In this document: piece by piece, positions 1-8,196 of the stretch | Numbering within the stretch: the first letter of the stretch is position 1 | How the letters are laid out: every line of letters begins with the position of its first letter | Source: Pedosphaera sp. | GTDB lineage: Bacteria > Verrucomicrobiota > Verrucomicrobiia > Limisphaerales > SXTU01 | Assembly: GCA_009695395.1 (NCBI GenBank) | Contig: SIBB01000006.1 | Location: 1 to 25,593 of the forward strand | Reading direction: 5' to 3' | Length of the DNA: 25,593 nt | Notes under the pieces: model-generated | Seen by the model: the letters and a program-made list of their open reading frames with translations, nothing else | Databases searched by the model: none | What the model was told of the DNA's origin: nothing | Made by a program: the position numbers and the translations under genes

Positions 1-1473
1 CATCGAGACGAGGGAGCCGTTCTTGCGGGCAGGGATTTCGCCGCGGTCTTCACCGTATTCGTGGAAGAGATGGCTCATCACGCCCATTCCCTTGGTCATG
101 TTGACGAGGTCGGTCTCGAAGCCGATGAGGCCGCGCATGGGCACGAGCGCCTCGACGGACACCGTGTTGGCGACGTGATTCATGTTCGTGATCTGGGCCT
201 TGCGGCCAGAGAGCGACTCCATGATGGCGCCGAGGTTCTCGTTCGGGATTTCGACGAACAGCTTCTCGATGGGTTCGAGGGAGGTGTCGTTAGGCCCCTT
301 CTTCCAAAGCACTTCGGGGCGGGACACGAGGACTTCGTGGCCTTCGCGGCGCATCTGCTCGACGAGGATGGCGATCTGCATTTCGCCACGCCCGGAGACG
401 GCGAAGATTTTGGGGTCGCTGGTCGGGGCGATGCGCAGGGCGACGTTGGTGCGGATCTCCTTCACGAGGCGGTCCCAGATGTGGCGCGCGGTGACGAGCT
501 TGCCGTCCTGACCGGCGAGCGGGCCGTCGTTCACTGCGAATTCCATCTGAATGGTCGGCGGATCAATCGGGATGTAGGGCAGGCCGGAGCGCAGTTCGGA
601 ATCGCAAATCGTTTCCCCAATGAAGACGTCCTCGAAGCCGGTGAGGCCCACGATGTCGCCAGCGTGGGCCTCCTGCACCTCGATGCGTTTCATGCCCTCG
701 AAGTGGAAGATCATCGTGATCTTGCCCTTGGTAATCCGACCGTCGCCGTGGCGGCAGATGGCGGGCTCACCGACCTTCACCTTGCCCTCAACGATCTTGC
801 CGAAGGCGATACGGCCGAGGTAATCGGAGTAATCCAGGTTGGCCACGAGCACCTGAAAGCCGTCGCCGGCCTTGGCGCGCGGGGGCGGGATGTGCTTCAC
901 GATGGCGTCGAAGAGCGGCTCCATCGTGCCGCTGGTGTGCTCCAGTTCGGCCTTGGCGTAACCGCCCTTGGCCGAGCAGTAGATGAATGGGAAGTCGAGC
1001 TGCTCGTCGGTCGCGTTGAGCGACATGAACAGTTCGAACACGAGGTCGAGCACCTTCTTGGGCGTGGCGTTGTCGCGGTCAATCTTGTTGATGACGACGA
1101 TGGGCTTGGCGCCGGCCTCGAGCGCCTTGCGGAGCACGAAGCGGGTCTGGGCCTGCGGGCCGTCGGTGGCGTCCACCACGAGCAGCACGCCGTCGATCAT
1201 GTTCATGATGCGCTCCACCTCGCCGCCGAAGTCGGCGTGGCCGGGAGTGTCCACGATGTTGATGTGGTAATTGTGATACTTGAACGCCGCGTTCTTCGCC
1301 TTGATGGTGATGCCCTTTTCCTTCTCAAGGTCCATCGAGTCCATCAGCCGCTCCTCGGAGGACTCGTGCTGGTTGGCGCGGAAGGTGCCGGATTGTTTGA
1401 GGAGGCAGTCCACGAGCGTGGTTTTGCCGTGGTCCACGTGGGCGATGATGGCGATGTTTCGGATGTGCTGCAT
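1..1473 (-). CDS. typA: TypA/BipA translational GTPase (3' end beyond window)
   Basis: This is a ribosome-associated GTPase of the EF-G/LepA class, linked in other bacteria to ribosome assembly and stress growth. The minus-strand reading frame starts at ATG 1473 and is open to the window edge for 491 codons. The family is about 600-610 residues, so roughly the last 115 are outside. The G1 motif AHVDHGKTT lies at residues 11-19, DTPGHADFGGEV from residue 75, and the G4 motif NKID at 129-132. The end of the visible frame (MTKGMGV..., then KNGSLVSM) matches the conserved C-terminal region of TypA rather than LepA or EF-G. Its start is about 160 bp from the end of the rlmI-like gene on the same strand, and that gap shows no other gene. 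A long open frame on the opposite strand over the same bases is an antisense shadow caused by high GC. Confidence 0.96.
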   Translation of the reverse strand, partial: MQHIRNIAIIAHVDHGKTTLVDCLLKQSGTFRANQHESSEERLMDSMDLEKEKGITIKAKNAAFKYHNYHINIVDTPGHADFGGEVERIMNMIDGVLLVVDATDGPQAQTRFVLRKALEAGAKPIVVINKIDRDNATPKKVLDLVFELFMSLNATDEQLDFPFIYCSAKGGYAKAELEHTSGTMEPLFDAIVKHIPPPRAKAGDGFQVLVANLDYSDYLGRIAFGKIVEGKVKVGEPAICRHGDGRITKGKITMIFHFEGMKRIEVQEAHAGDIVGLTGFEDVFIGETICDSELRSGLPYIPIDPPTIQMEFAVNDGPLAGQDGKLVTARHIWDRLVKEIRTNVALRIAPTSDPKIFAVSGRGEMQIAILVEQMRREGHEVLVSRPEVLWKKGPNDTSLEPIEKLFVEIPNENLGAIMESLSGRKAQITNMNHVANTVSVEALVPMRGLIGFETDLVNMTKGMGVMSHLFHEYGEDRGEIPARKNGSLVSM

Positions 1474-1633
1474 ATCAAAAGTTGTTGTCGGCGCTTCCAC
1501 GATTCGGAGTAACAAACGCACACAGCAAGGCATGCGTGCGGCCACGGGAACCCGCCGGGCCGGGCACTATGGGCAACGGCGGCGAAAGGTCAAGCGGCGG
1601 TTCAGAGCTTGTGGAGTCGCGGGCGCTGCCGCC

Positions 1634-3013
1634 TCACCACACGCGCGCCCAAATCACCTTGAGGTAGCGGCTCTCCAGGCAGTTCGCCATCACGGGGTGG
1701 TCCGCGCCCGCGCCGGTGCGGTCGAGGAATTGCAGCCGCCGGCCGAGGCGATGCGCCGCACGCGTCACGATTTCCTCGAAGCCTTCCAAATTAATCAGCC
1801 CGGAGCACGAGCACGTCACTAGCAGGCCGCCCGGCTCCAGCACGTTCATCCCCATGCCGTTCAAGTCCTCGTATTTGCGGCGGCCTTCCAGCTCCTCCTC
1901 GCGGCTCATGAGAAACTTCGGTGGGTCGAGGATGACCACGGGCCAGCGCGTGTTGTTGCGCTGCATCTGCCGGGCGAAGGAGAACGCGTCGCAATGCACC
2001 CAGTCGATCCGCGCCTGGTTCAGGTTCGCGTTGCGCTTGGCCTGCTCGATGGCTTTCTCGTCGAGGTCCACGCCCGTCACATCCGTCGCGCCGCCCAGCA
2101 CCTTGGCCGCGAGAGCGAAGCCACCGGTGTAGCAGCAGCAATCCAGCACGCGCTGGCCCTTCACGAGGGCGGCGAGCTTGCGCCGGTTCTCCCGCTGGTC
2201 GCAGAAGAAACCCGTCTTGTGCCCGGATTCGAAGTTGACCTCGTAGCGCACGCCGTGCTCGCGGATTTTGACCGAGCGCACGTCATTCGCCGCGGCGAAG
2301 CGGATGCCCTCGACGCGAGAGATGAAGTCGTCCACGGAAATGACCTGCCGTTTAGTGCCGAGCCGCTCGTGGATCACCGGGAGCAATCGGCCCAGCCGCT
2401 GAAACATTCCGAGGCTGTGTATCTCGACACTCAACGTGTCGCCATAGCGGTCCACCACCAGGCCGCTCAGGCCATCGCCGTCAGAGGAAATCACGCGGTG
2501 CGCATCGGTGTTCTCGCCCAGCGCGAGCAGCCGCAGGCGCAAATCCAGCGCGCGTTCCAGCAGGCGGTCGAAGAGTTCCTCGCCCACCGCTTCCTCGCCG
2601 TAATACAGCACGCGCAAGGGGACGCGCGCCCGCGGATTCCACAGCCCGCTGCCGAAGCGGCGGCCTTCCTTGTCGAAGACCGCCACGAGGTCGCCGGGCT
2701 TTGCGTCCGGCGAGGACCCGGCGATCATGGCCGGATAGAACATGGGCTGGTTCGCGAAATACTTGAGCTGCACCCAAGGCGTGGGCCAGGGCTCGCTGCC
2801 CGGAGCCGGGCCGACGGGGCGTCGTTCCACACGCGGCTCCGCGGCCGGCCTGGAGTCGGGCGGACCGGTGCGGGCGTGTGCAGGCCGTGAGAAGTCTCCA
2901 CCCTCGGGCTGGTCGCGGAAATTCCTGCGCTCCCGAAACTCGGGGCGCTCTGGCTGGGGTGCGCGGCGGGGAAGTGACCGAAACTCCCCGGGGCGCGGAG
3001 CAAATTCATCCAT
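1634..3013 (-). CDS. rlmI: RlmI-like class I rRNA (cytosine-C5) methyltransferase
   Basis: This is a SAM-dependent methyltransferase of the RlmI/YccW family, whose known member makes m5C1962 in 23S rRNA. Residues about 80-155 look like the N-terminal PUA/RNA-binding domain. The family signature SGHKTGFFCDQR is at 263-274. SAM motif I (DCCCYTGGF) is at 291-299, motif IV (ILDPPKF) at 361-367, and the CSCSG motif with the expected catalytic cysteine at 401-405. The total of 459 residues exceeds the usual ~390-400 because residues 1-78 form a Pro/Arg/Glu-rich, low-complexity extension that looks disordered. ATG 3013 is the first start in frame; an unannotated shorter start is possible, but the frame is open and compositionally normal. 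The family assignment is firm; the exact target nucleotide is inferred from the family. Confidence 0.9.
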   Translation of the reverse strand: MDEFAPRPGEFRSLPRRAPQPERPEFRERRNFRDQPEGGDFSRPAHARTGPPDSRPAAEPRVERRPVGPAPGSEPWPTPWVQLKYFANQPMFYPAMIAGSSPDAKPGDLVAVFDKEGRRFGSGLWNPRARVPLRVLYYGEEAVGEELFDRLLERALDLRLRLLALGENTDAHRVISSDGDGLSGLVVDRYGDTLSVEIHSLGMFQRLGRLLPVIHERLGTKRQVISVDDFISRVEGIRFAAANDVRSVKIREHGVRYEVNFESGHKTGFFCDQRENRRKLAALVKGQRVLDCCCYTGGFALAAKVLGGATDVTGVDLDEKAIEQAKRNANLNQARIDWVHCDAFSFARQMQRNNTRWPVVILDPPKFLMSREEELEGRRKYEDLNGMGMNVLEPGGLLVTCSCSGLINLEGFEEIVTRAAHRLGRRLQFLDRTGAGADHPVMANCLESRYLKVIWARVW

Positions 3014-3179
3014 GCGGGCTTGGGCTTACGGCGGACCGAAGGAGAAGGCAACTGGTTTTGCGCAGCAGCCGTTCAACGCGGGGCGGGTCAGACCTCTCCC
3101 GCCTCCGGGTTTGCGCTCGTCGTTGGCTTTTCATAGCTTGGCCGTGAATTCGGAAGAAAGCTCCTAGTCCATAACACCC

Positions 3180-3719
3180 ATGCAAACGGAACCAGCGCCC
3201 GGCGACGACCGTCGGGACTTCCTCAAAAAATCCTGCGCCGTGTGCGTTGGTGGCGCGGTGGGAGTGGTGCCGGCCCTCGCGGGCATCGCGGTGTATCTCG
3301 ACCCGCTCCGTCGCAAGGCCGACACCGGCCTGCTCGCGCGCGTCACCTCGCTGGAGTCGCTGCCCGCCGACGGCACGCCGGTCATGTTCCCGATCATCGC
3401 CATCCGAACGGACGCGTGGAACAAATCGATCGCGCCGGTCGGAGCCGTGTATGTGCGGCGCGCGAAGGGCGATCAGGTGCAGGCCTTCAATGTGACTTGC
3501 CCGCACGCCGGCTGCGCGGTGGAATTCCAGCCGGAGAAGAAAGGTTACTTCTGCCCCTGCCACAACAGCCTCTTCACGCCGGAGGGCAAGCGCACCGATG
3601 GCAGTCCTTCGGCCCGTGACTTGGACAGCTTGAAGTCCGAAGTGCGCGCCAACGGCGAGGTCTGGGTGCAGTTCCAGAACTTCGAGACCGGCAAGGCCCA
3701 CAAGGTCGCGGTGTCCTGA
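3180..3719 (+). CDS. Rieske [2Fe-2S] protein of a cytochrome bc/b6f-type complex
   Basis: This is the iron-sulfur subunit that takes electrons from quinol at the Qo site of a bc-type complex. The N-terminus carries a twin-arginine-like signal (R11-R12 followed by DFLKK) and one hydrophobic segment to about residue 40, so it should be Tat-exported and stay membrane anchored. The cluster motifs are CPHAGC starting at C107 and CPCHNS starting at C125, giving the two Cys and two His ligands plus the disulfide pair. At 179 residues it is of normal length. It is followed after 50 bp by the cytochrome b/c fusion gene on the same strand, and the two are very likely one operon. The first motif has Pro-His-Ala where the commonest form is Thr-His-Leu; this is common variation. 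Confidence 0.93.
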   Translation: MQTEPAPGDDRRDFLKKSCAVCVGGAVGVVPALAGIAVYLDPLRRKADTGLLARVTSLESLPADGTPVMFPIIAIRTDAWNKSIAPVGAVYVRRAKGDQVQAFNVTCPHAGCAVEFQPEKKGYFCPCHNSLFTPEGKRTDGSPSARDLDSLKSEVRANGEVWVQFQNFETGKAHKVAVS

Positions 3720-3769
3720 GCGACACGCGGTTCAATCTGCCAACTTTAACTGACGCCCCCCCATTGCCC

Positions 3770-5569
3770 ATGATTTCCTCCCGGATGAAACCTCTGCTCG
3801 ACTGGATTGATTCCCGCACCGGCTACCGCAAGCTCACGCAGGAGGTGCTCTACGAAAACATCCCCGGCGGCGCCCGCTGGCGCTACGTCTGGGGCAGCAC
3901 GCTCACCTTCGCGTTCTCCATCCAGGTCATCACCGGCATCTTCCTATGGATGGCCTACAGCGCGAGTGCGCAGACGGCGTGGGAAAGTGTCTTCTACATC
4001 CAGTTCGAGATGGCGGGTGGCTGGTTCCTGCGCGGGCTTCACCATTACACCGCGCAAGTGATGACCATCCTCCTTGCGCTGCACCTGCTCCAAGTGCTCA
4101 TTGACGGCGCCTACAAAGCCCCGCGCGAGTTCAACTTCTGGTCCGGCCTCCTCCTCTTGCAACTCACGCTCGCGCTCTCGCTCACCGGCTACCTGCTGCC
4201 GTGGGACCAAAAGGGCTACTGGGCCACAAAGGTCGCTACCAACATCGTCAGCATCGTGCCCTTCATCGGGCCGGACTTGCAGAAGCTCGTCGTGGGCGGC
4301 CCGGACTACGGACATCACACACTCACGCGCTTCCTCGCGCTGCACGCGGGCGTGCTGCCAGGCCTCATCATCGCCCTCATCGGCGGGCACATTTACTTCT
4401 TCCGACGCCACGGCATCCACGCCAAGCAGCCGCTGAAGAAACCCGACGCCAAGTTCTGGCCCGACCAGGTGCTGGCCGACGCCATCGCGTGCCTCGGCGT
4501 GCTCTTCACCGTGGTGGTGCTCACCCTCATCACGCGCGGCGCGGAGCTGGCTGCGCCGGCGGATGCGGCATCGCAATTCTCCGCCGCGCGGCCCGAGTGG
4601 TATTTCCTCTTCCTCTTCGAGTTGCTGAAATACTTCCCCGGCGAATCCGAAATCATCGGGGCCATCGTCCTGCCCGGCGCGGCGGTAGGCTTCATGTTTC
4701 TGATGCCCTACCTCGGCCAGTGGAAGCTGGGCCACCGCTTCAACCTCGCCTTCGTTTTCGGCGGTCTCGCGGGCGCGGGCCTGCTCACGTGGATGGCCAT
4801 GAAGCAGGACAACAACGACCCGAACTTCCAGCGCGCCCTGCGCGACTCCCACCATCAGGCCGCCCGCGTCATCGAGCTTGCGAAGGCCCCCAGCGGCATC
4901 CCCATTGCCGGCGCGGCTGTGTTGCTCCGCGAAGACCCCTACATCCAAGGCCCCAAGCTCTTCGCCAAGCACTGCGCGAGCTGCCACCGCCACGGCGGCC
5001 ACGACGGCGAGGGCAACCCGGTGAAAGACCCGCAGAGCGCCGCCGACCTCAAGGGCTTCGCCAGTCGCGAATGGCTCGCCGGCCTGCTCGACCCCGCGAA
5101 GGTGGACAGCCTCCACTACTTCGGCGGCACGAAGTTCAAGGACGGCAAGATGGTCAAGTGGGTGAAGAAGAACGCCGACGAACCCAAGGAGCAGGAGCAG
5201 CTCAAGAGCATCATCGCCGCCCTCTCCGCCGAGGCCCAGCTCAAGTCCCAGCGCGACGCCGACGCGCGCGACGTCGACATCATCAAGCAAGGCGTGAAAC
5301 TCGCGCGCGGCGACGTGGCCTGCACCGACTGCCACGCCTTCGGCAAGCCCGACCCCGACGCCATCGCGCCCGACCTGACCGGCTACGGCTCCCGCGCGTG
5401 GCTCGTGCGCTTCATCGGCAACCCGGAGCACGCAGACTTCTACGGCAAGCGCAACGACCGGATGCCGCTCTTCGGCGAGAAGCAAATCCTCGATGCAAAA
5501 ACCATCGGCATCCTCGCCGACTGGCTGCGCGGTGAGTGGTATGAGGCGCCAAAGACGGCGGGGAAGTAA
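3770..5569 (+). CDS. Cytochrome b6/subunit IV fused to a diheme cytochrome c
   Basis: This is the membrane quinol-oxidising core of a bc-type complex. Residues about 35-355 hold the cytochrome b helices. The b-heme histidines are H91/H105 and H192/H207, and the second pair is spaced by 15, the b6-type spacing rather than the 14 of classical bc1. The Qo motif PEWY is at 275-278. The helices are followed by a soluble tail with two c-heme sites, CASCH at 402-406 and CTDCH at 518-522. The protein therefore joins b6, subunit IV and a diheme c, and no separate c1 or cytochrome f gene is visible. I chose ATG 3770; TTG 3764 and ATG 3785 are alternatives, and no clear Shine-Dalgarno separates them. 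With the Rieske gene upstream it makes a minimal two-gene complex. Confidence 0.93.
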   Translation: MISSRMKPLLDWIDSRTGYRKLTQEVLYENIPGGARWRYVWGSTLTFAFSIQVITGIFLWMAYSASAQTAWESVFYIQFEMAGGWFLRGLHHYTAQVMTILLALHLLQVLIDGAYKAPREFNFWSGLLLLQLTLALSLTGYLLPWDQKGYWATKVATNIVSIVPFIGPDLQKLVVGGPDYGHHTLTRFLALHAGVLPGLIIALIGGHIYFFRRHGIHAKQPLKKPDAKFWPDQVLADAIACLGVLFTVVVLTLITRGAELAAPADAASQFSAARPEWYFLFLFELLKYFPGESEIIGAIVLPGAAVGFMFLMPYLGQWKLGHRFNLAFVFGGLAGAGLLTWMAMKQDNNDPNFQRALRDSHHQAARVIELAKAPSGIPIAGAAVLLREDPYIQGPKLFAKHCASCHRHGGHDGEGNPVKDPQSAADLKGFASREWLAGLLDPAKVDSLHYFGGTKFKDGKMVKWVKKNADEPKEQEQLKSIIAALSAEAQLKSQRDADARDVDIIKQGVKLARGDVACTDCHAFGKPDPDAIAPDLTGYGSRAWLVRFIGNPEHADFYGKRNDRMPLFGEKQILDAKTIGILADWLRGEWYEAPKTAGK

Positions 5570-5624
5570 TTAGTGATTAGTCGCCACGGCGCGCCCGCAG
5601 GATTTTGCACTAAGCACTAATTAC
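5566..5624. repeat. Inverted repeat between convergent genes, overlapping a stop codon
   Basis: The arms 5566-5581 (GTAATTAGTGATTAGT) and 5609-5624 pair at 15 of 16 positions around a 27-base GC-rich loop. The left arm contains the TAA stop of the cytochrome b/c gene, and the right arm ends 15 bp before the stop of the minus-strand M24-like gene. Position suggests a bidirectional transcription end, but there is no clean U-tract. The arm also carries a 7-bp TTAGTGA-like periodicity, as do other repeats in this window. Confidence 0.7.
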
Positions 5625-5638
5625 TTTCTGGCCGAACC

Positions 5639-6736
5639 TCACCGCACCAGAATGTCCGGGCGCAGCCAGAGGCCGTCTTCGTCCTCCACTCTCACCATCG
5701 GCCAGTTCGTCGCGGGGGTGATGACTTGGGTGCCTTGGTGGGTGGCGAGGATGGTGTCTTCGCTCTTCGTGCCGGTGATGGAGGGGTTCCACGCGAAGGG
5801 CTGATTCTCCAAAACCACGCCGTCCGCCGTGGGCGTGCCGAGGTAGTCGCGGCCTTGGTAGCCGCACGGGCCGCCTTGATGGTGGAGTTGCCATTCGTCC
5901 GCAAACCCGACGGCGTCGTAGGCGGCGACGGCTTGGCGGAAGATGTCTTTCACCGGCGTGCCGACTTGGCTGGCGAGGTGCAACTCGGTGTCCACGGCAC
6001 AGACGGCGTCGTGGCGGCGGCGGAGTTCTTTCGAGATGGGGCCAAAGTGAACCATGCGCGTGAGCGCGACGATGAGGCCGTGCTGCCGCGCGCAGAGGAT
6101 GACCTCGGCGAACTTGCGGAGCTTCTTCGTCGTCGGGCGCGGGTGGCGGTAGTTCTTGATGCGGTCGTCGGTGGCGACGAGGACGACAACGGGCGTGAGG
6201 TTGCGCGCCCAAGCGCGCTCGGAGAGGAGGCCGGCGATTTGGAACTCCGTCTGGCCCGGCTGGAGGCTTTGGCAGGTCTCGTTCATGGCCGCTTCCGCTG
6301 CCTTGCCGAGCGCGCGGTAGCGTTTCACCTCGGTCTCACTGAGCGAGTAGTGCAGCGGAGCGAAGAGGTCGGGGCGCGCGGTGGTGGCCCAGTCGCCGCA
6401 GTCGGAGAGTGTCCGCTTCGGGTCAGCGACGGACTTGAGCGCCTTGAGCGCGCTGTCGGTGTCGTGCCACTCGCAGAGCAGGGGCTTTGCGCCGAGGCCC
6501 TTCACGACCTCGTCCTGCAGGCAGCGCATCTCGATGCGATTGGCGAACAGGTAGAAGCCCTTCGCGGTGACGATGAACTGGCCGAAGCTGAGGTTGCTGT
6601 TGAGCGGGATGTGGGCCTCGCCGCCGCAGGCGAGCCATGAGAAGTTCGGTTGCAGGCCGAGCAGCGCGGCGTCGGCTTTGTGTTCGCGCAAGAGCGCGCG
6701 GACCTGGGCGAGTTTGAGTTTGAGTTCGGGGTTCAT
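5639..6736 (-). CDS. M24 (creatinase/aminopeptidase-fold) protein lacking most metal ligands
   Basis: The 365-residue product has the two-part layout of Xaa-Pro aminopeptidase and creatinase: an N-terminal domain (about 1-130) and a pita-bread domain (about 135-355). Where active M24 peptidases carry two metal-binding aspartates, this sequence has C215/A216 and A224 (within LCARQHGLIVALTRMVHFG). The first glutamate position reads WNPS (N317) instead of IEPG. A histidine pair at H285/H286 and the last glutamate (E326 in KSEDT) are kept. This suggests a metal-independent enzyme, as in creatinase, or a non-catalytic member. ATG 6736 was chosen because the conserved domain begins there; ATG 6805 would add 23 residues. 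It is divergent from the zinc-ribbon gene. The substrate is unknown. Confidence 0.75.
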   Translation of the reverse strand: MNPELKLKLAQVRALLREHKADAALLGLQPNFSWLACGGEAHIPLNSNLSFGQFIVTAKGFYLFANRIEMRCLQDEVVKGLGAKPLLCEWHDTDSALKALKSVADPKRTLSDCGDWATTARPDLFAPLHYSLSETEVKRYRALGKAAEAAMNETCQSLQPGQTEFQIAGLLSERAWARNLTPVVVLVATDDRIKNYRHPRPTTKKLRKFAEVILCARQHGLIVALTRMVHFGPISKELRRRHDAVCAVDTELHLASQVGTPVKDIFRQAVAAYDAVGFADEWQLHHQGGPCGYQGRDYLGTPTADGVVLENQPFAWNPSITGTKSEDTILATHQGTQVITPATNWPMVRVEDEDGLWLRPDILVR

Positions 6737-6819
6737 GGGAAAGGGATTGCCACTGGTTTCCGGCTGCCGATAAAGTCCGCGCATCCTAAGCGCCGGTGCG
6801 CTCAACTCAACTTTTTTAG

Positions 6820-7425
6820 ATGACCGACTGGAACTTCCAAAGCCGCGCGCACGCCTGCCATGCGTGCGCCAAGCCCTTCGCCAACCGCCAAGCCTATCAC
6901 ACGCTGCTCGCCTTCGAGCGGCACGAGCTTGCGCGGCAGGACGTGTGCGAGGCCTGCTGGACGGCGCAGTTCAGCGAGGGCGCGAGCGACCGCAAGGGCT
7001 TCATCTCGCACTGGGTCGGTGAGTATCAGGCGCCGCCCGCCGCCGCGCCGGACGCCATCCAGAAGGAGACCGCCGAGACGCTCCTGCGCAAGCTGATGGA
7101 GAAGAACGACCCGCAGTATCGCGCCGCCGCCTACATCCTGGCCGTGATGCTGGAGCGGAAAAAGATCCTCAAGGTGAAGGCGCAGTTGCGCGAGAACGGC
7201 GTGCGCATCTTCATCTATGAGCAGCCGAAGACCGGCGACGTGTTCACGATTTCCGACCCGGAGCTGCAGCTCACGCAGCTCGAAGAAGTCCAACGCCAGG
7301 TCGCGTCGCTCATGGAAGGCAGCTTGGAAACGCCCGCCGAAGCCGTGCCCGCACCCTACATCGCGCCGCCGGACCAGCCGCCCATCGCCGCGCTGGCGGG
7401 TGCGAGTGAGGAAGTGGCGCCGTGA
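6820..7425 (+). CDS. Hypothetical protein with N-terminal four-cysteine zinc ribbon
   Basis: I do not recognise this 201-residue protein. The N-terminus has C13-x2-C16 and C43-x2-C46, a plausible structural zinc ribbon. A helical middle section follows (about 80-165) rich in Glu, Lys and Leu, with a segment ending near EEVQRQVASLMEG. The last 35 residues are Pro/Ala-rich and probably disordered. There is no signal peptide or membrane segment, so it should be cytoplasmic. It lies 66 bp upstream of rnc on the same strand and may be co-transcribed with it, which would hint at an RNA-related role, but that is only context. ATG 6820 is the first start; no strong ribosome-binding site is visible. 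Confidence 0.75.
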   Translation: MTDWNFQSRAHACHACAKPFANRQAYHTLLAFERHELARQDVCEACWTAQFSEGASDRKGFISHWVGEYQAPPAAAPDAIQKETAETLLRKLMEKNDPQYRAAAYILAVMLERKKILKVKAQLRENGVRIFIYEQPKTGDVFTISDPELQLTQLEEVQRQVASLMEGSLETPAEAVPAPYIAPPDQPPIAALAGASEEVAP

Positions 7426-7451
7426 CCGCCCTTCCGCAAGCACGCCCCGTC

Positions 7452-7479
7452 CATCCTTCATCCTTCATCCTTCATTCTT
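7452..7479. repeat. Four tandem heptamers (CATCCTT) in the rnc leader
   Basis: Four consecutive 7-bp units occur, three exact CATCCTT and a last CATTCTT. They fill most of the 66-bp gap before rnc and end 12 bp before its GTG start. They sit where a ribosome-binding site would be expected, and none is visible. The 7-bp period resembles the short tandemly repeated heptanucleotide sequences described in cyanobacteria. Confidence 0.85.
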
Positions 7480-7491
7480 CGCCCCCTCCCC

Positions 7492-8196
7492 GTGCCTAGT
7501 CTTCCCGAGCTCGAAGTCCGCCTCGGCCACCCGTTCCGGGACCCCGCGCTGCTGCGGATGGCACTGACGCACCCCTCCATCGCGCACGAGTCAGGGACAA
7601 GTCAGAACCACAACCAGAGGCTCGAATATCTCGGCGACGCGGTGCTCCAGCTCGCGCTCTCCCGCGAACTCTACGACCGCTACCCGCAGCACGACGAAGG
7701 CCCGCTCACAAAAATCCGCGCCCAGCTCGTGAACCAAGTGTCCCTCGCCGAACAGGGCCGTGCGCTGGACCTCGGAAAATTCCTTATCCTCAGCCGCGGT
7801 GAGGAGATTAACGGAGGCCGCGAGCGCCCCTCAATCATCGCCGATGCCTACGAGGCCATCCTCGGTGCGCTATTCCTCGACGGTGGCTACGAGGTGGCGC
7901 GCACGTTCATCCTTCACTCCTTCCGCGACGAGTTCACCAACATTGAGAACGCCGCCACGGCGGACAACCCCAAGGGCTGTCTCCAGGAAATTCTCCAGGC
8001 CGTCTCTTCCGAGGCCCCGCAGTATCAAGTCCTCGCCGTCACCGGACCGGACCACGACCGCTGCTTCGAGTGCGCCGTGCTCCACAAGGGCACGGAGATC
8101 GGGCGCGGCACGGGCAAGAGCAAGAAGCTGGCGGAAAGCCATGCCGCCGCCACCGCGCTGGATCTGTTGCGGGCGAGCAGCGCCAAACGCCCATGA
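7492..8196 (+). CDS. rnc: Ribonuclease III
   Basis: This is a double-strand-specific endoribonuclease for rRNA and mRNA processing. The nuclease domain carries the signature RLEYLGDAVL (catalytic E45 and D49) and DAYEAILGALFLDGG (D118, E121). The double-stranded RNA-binding domain follows, from about residue 160 to the C-terminus, with the expected KKLAESHAAATALDLL end. At 234 residues it is of normal length. The start is GTG 7492, which places the conserved N-terminal helix correctly. The residue matching the first glutamate of the usual ERLEFLGD motif is Q42 here, a substitution I believe also occurs in other bacterial RNase III proteins. The gene ends about 80 bp before the convergent purD. 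Confidence 0.96.
   Translation: MPSLPELEVRLGHPFRDPALLRMALTHPSIAHESGTSQNHNQRLEYLGDAVLQLALSRELYDRYPQHDEGPLTKIRAQLVNQVSLAEQGRALDLGKFLILSRGEEINGGRERPSIIADAYEAILGALFLDGGYEVARTFILHSFRDEFTNIENAATADNPKGCLQEILQAVSSEAPQYQVLAVTGPDHDRCFECAVLHKGTEIGRGTGKSKKLAESHAAATALDLLRASSAKRP

Noticed and set aside
61..1512. Long plus-strand open frame of 483 codons
   Set aside because: It is antisense to the well-matched typA frame, has a His/Val/Asp-rich composition with no domain, and reflects GC-rich codon structure.
3944..5485. Long minus-strand open frame of 513 codons
   Set aside because: It is antisense to the cytochrome b/c gene, whose heme and quinone motifs are unmistakable; the antisense product is low-complexity Glu/Val/Ala.
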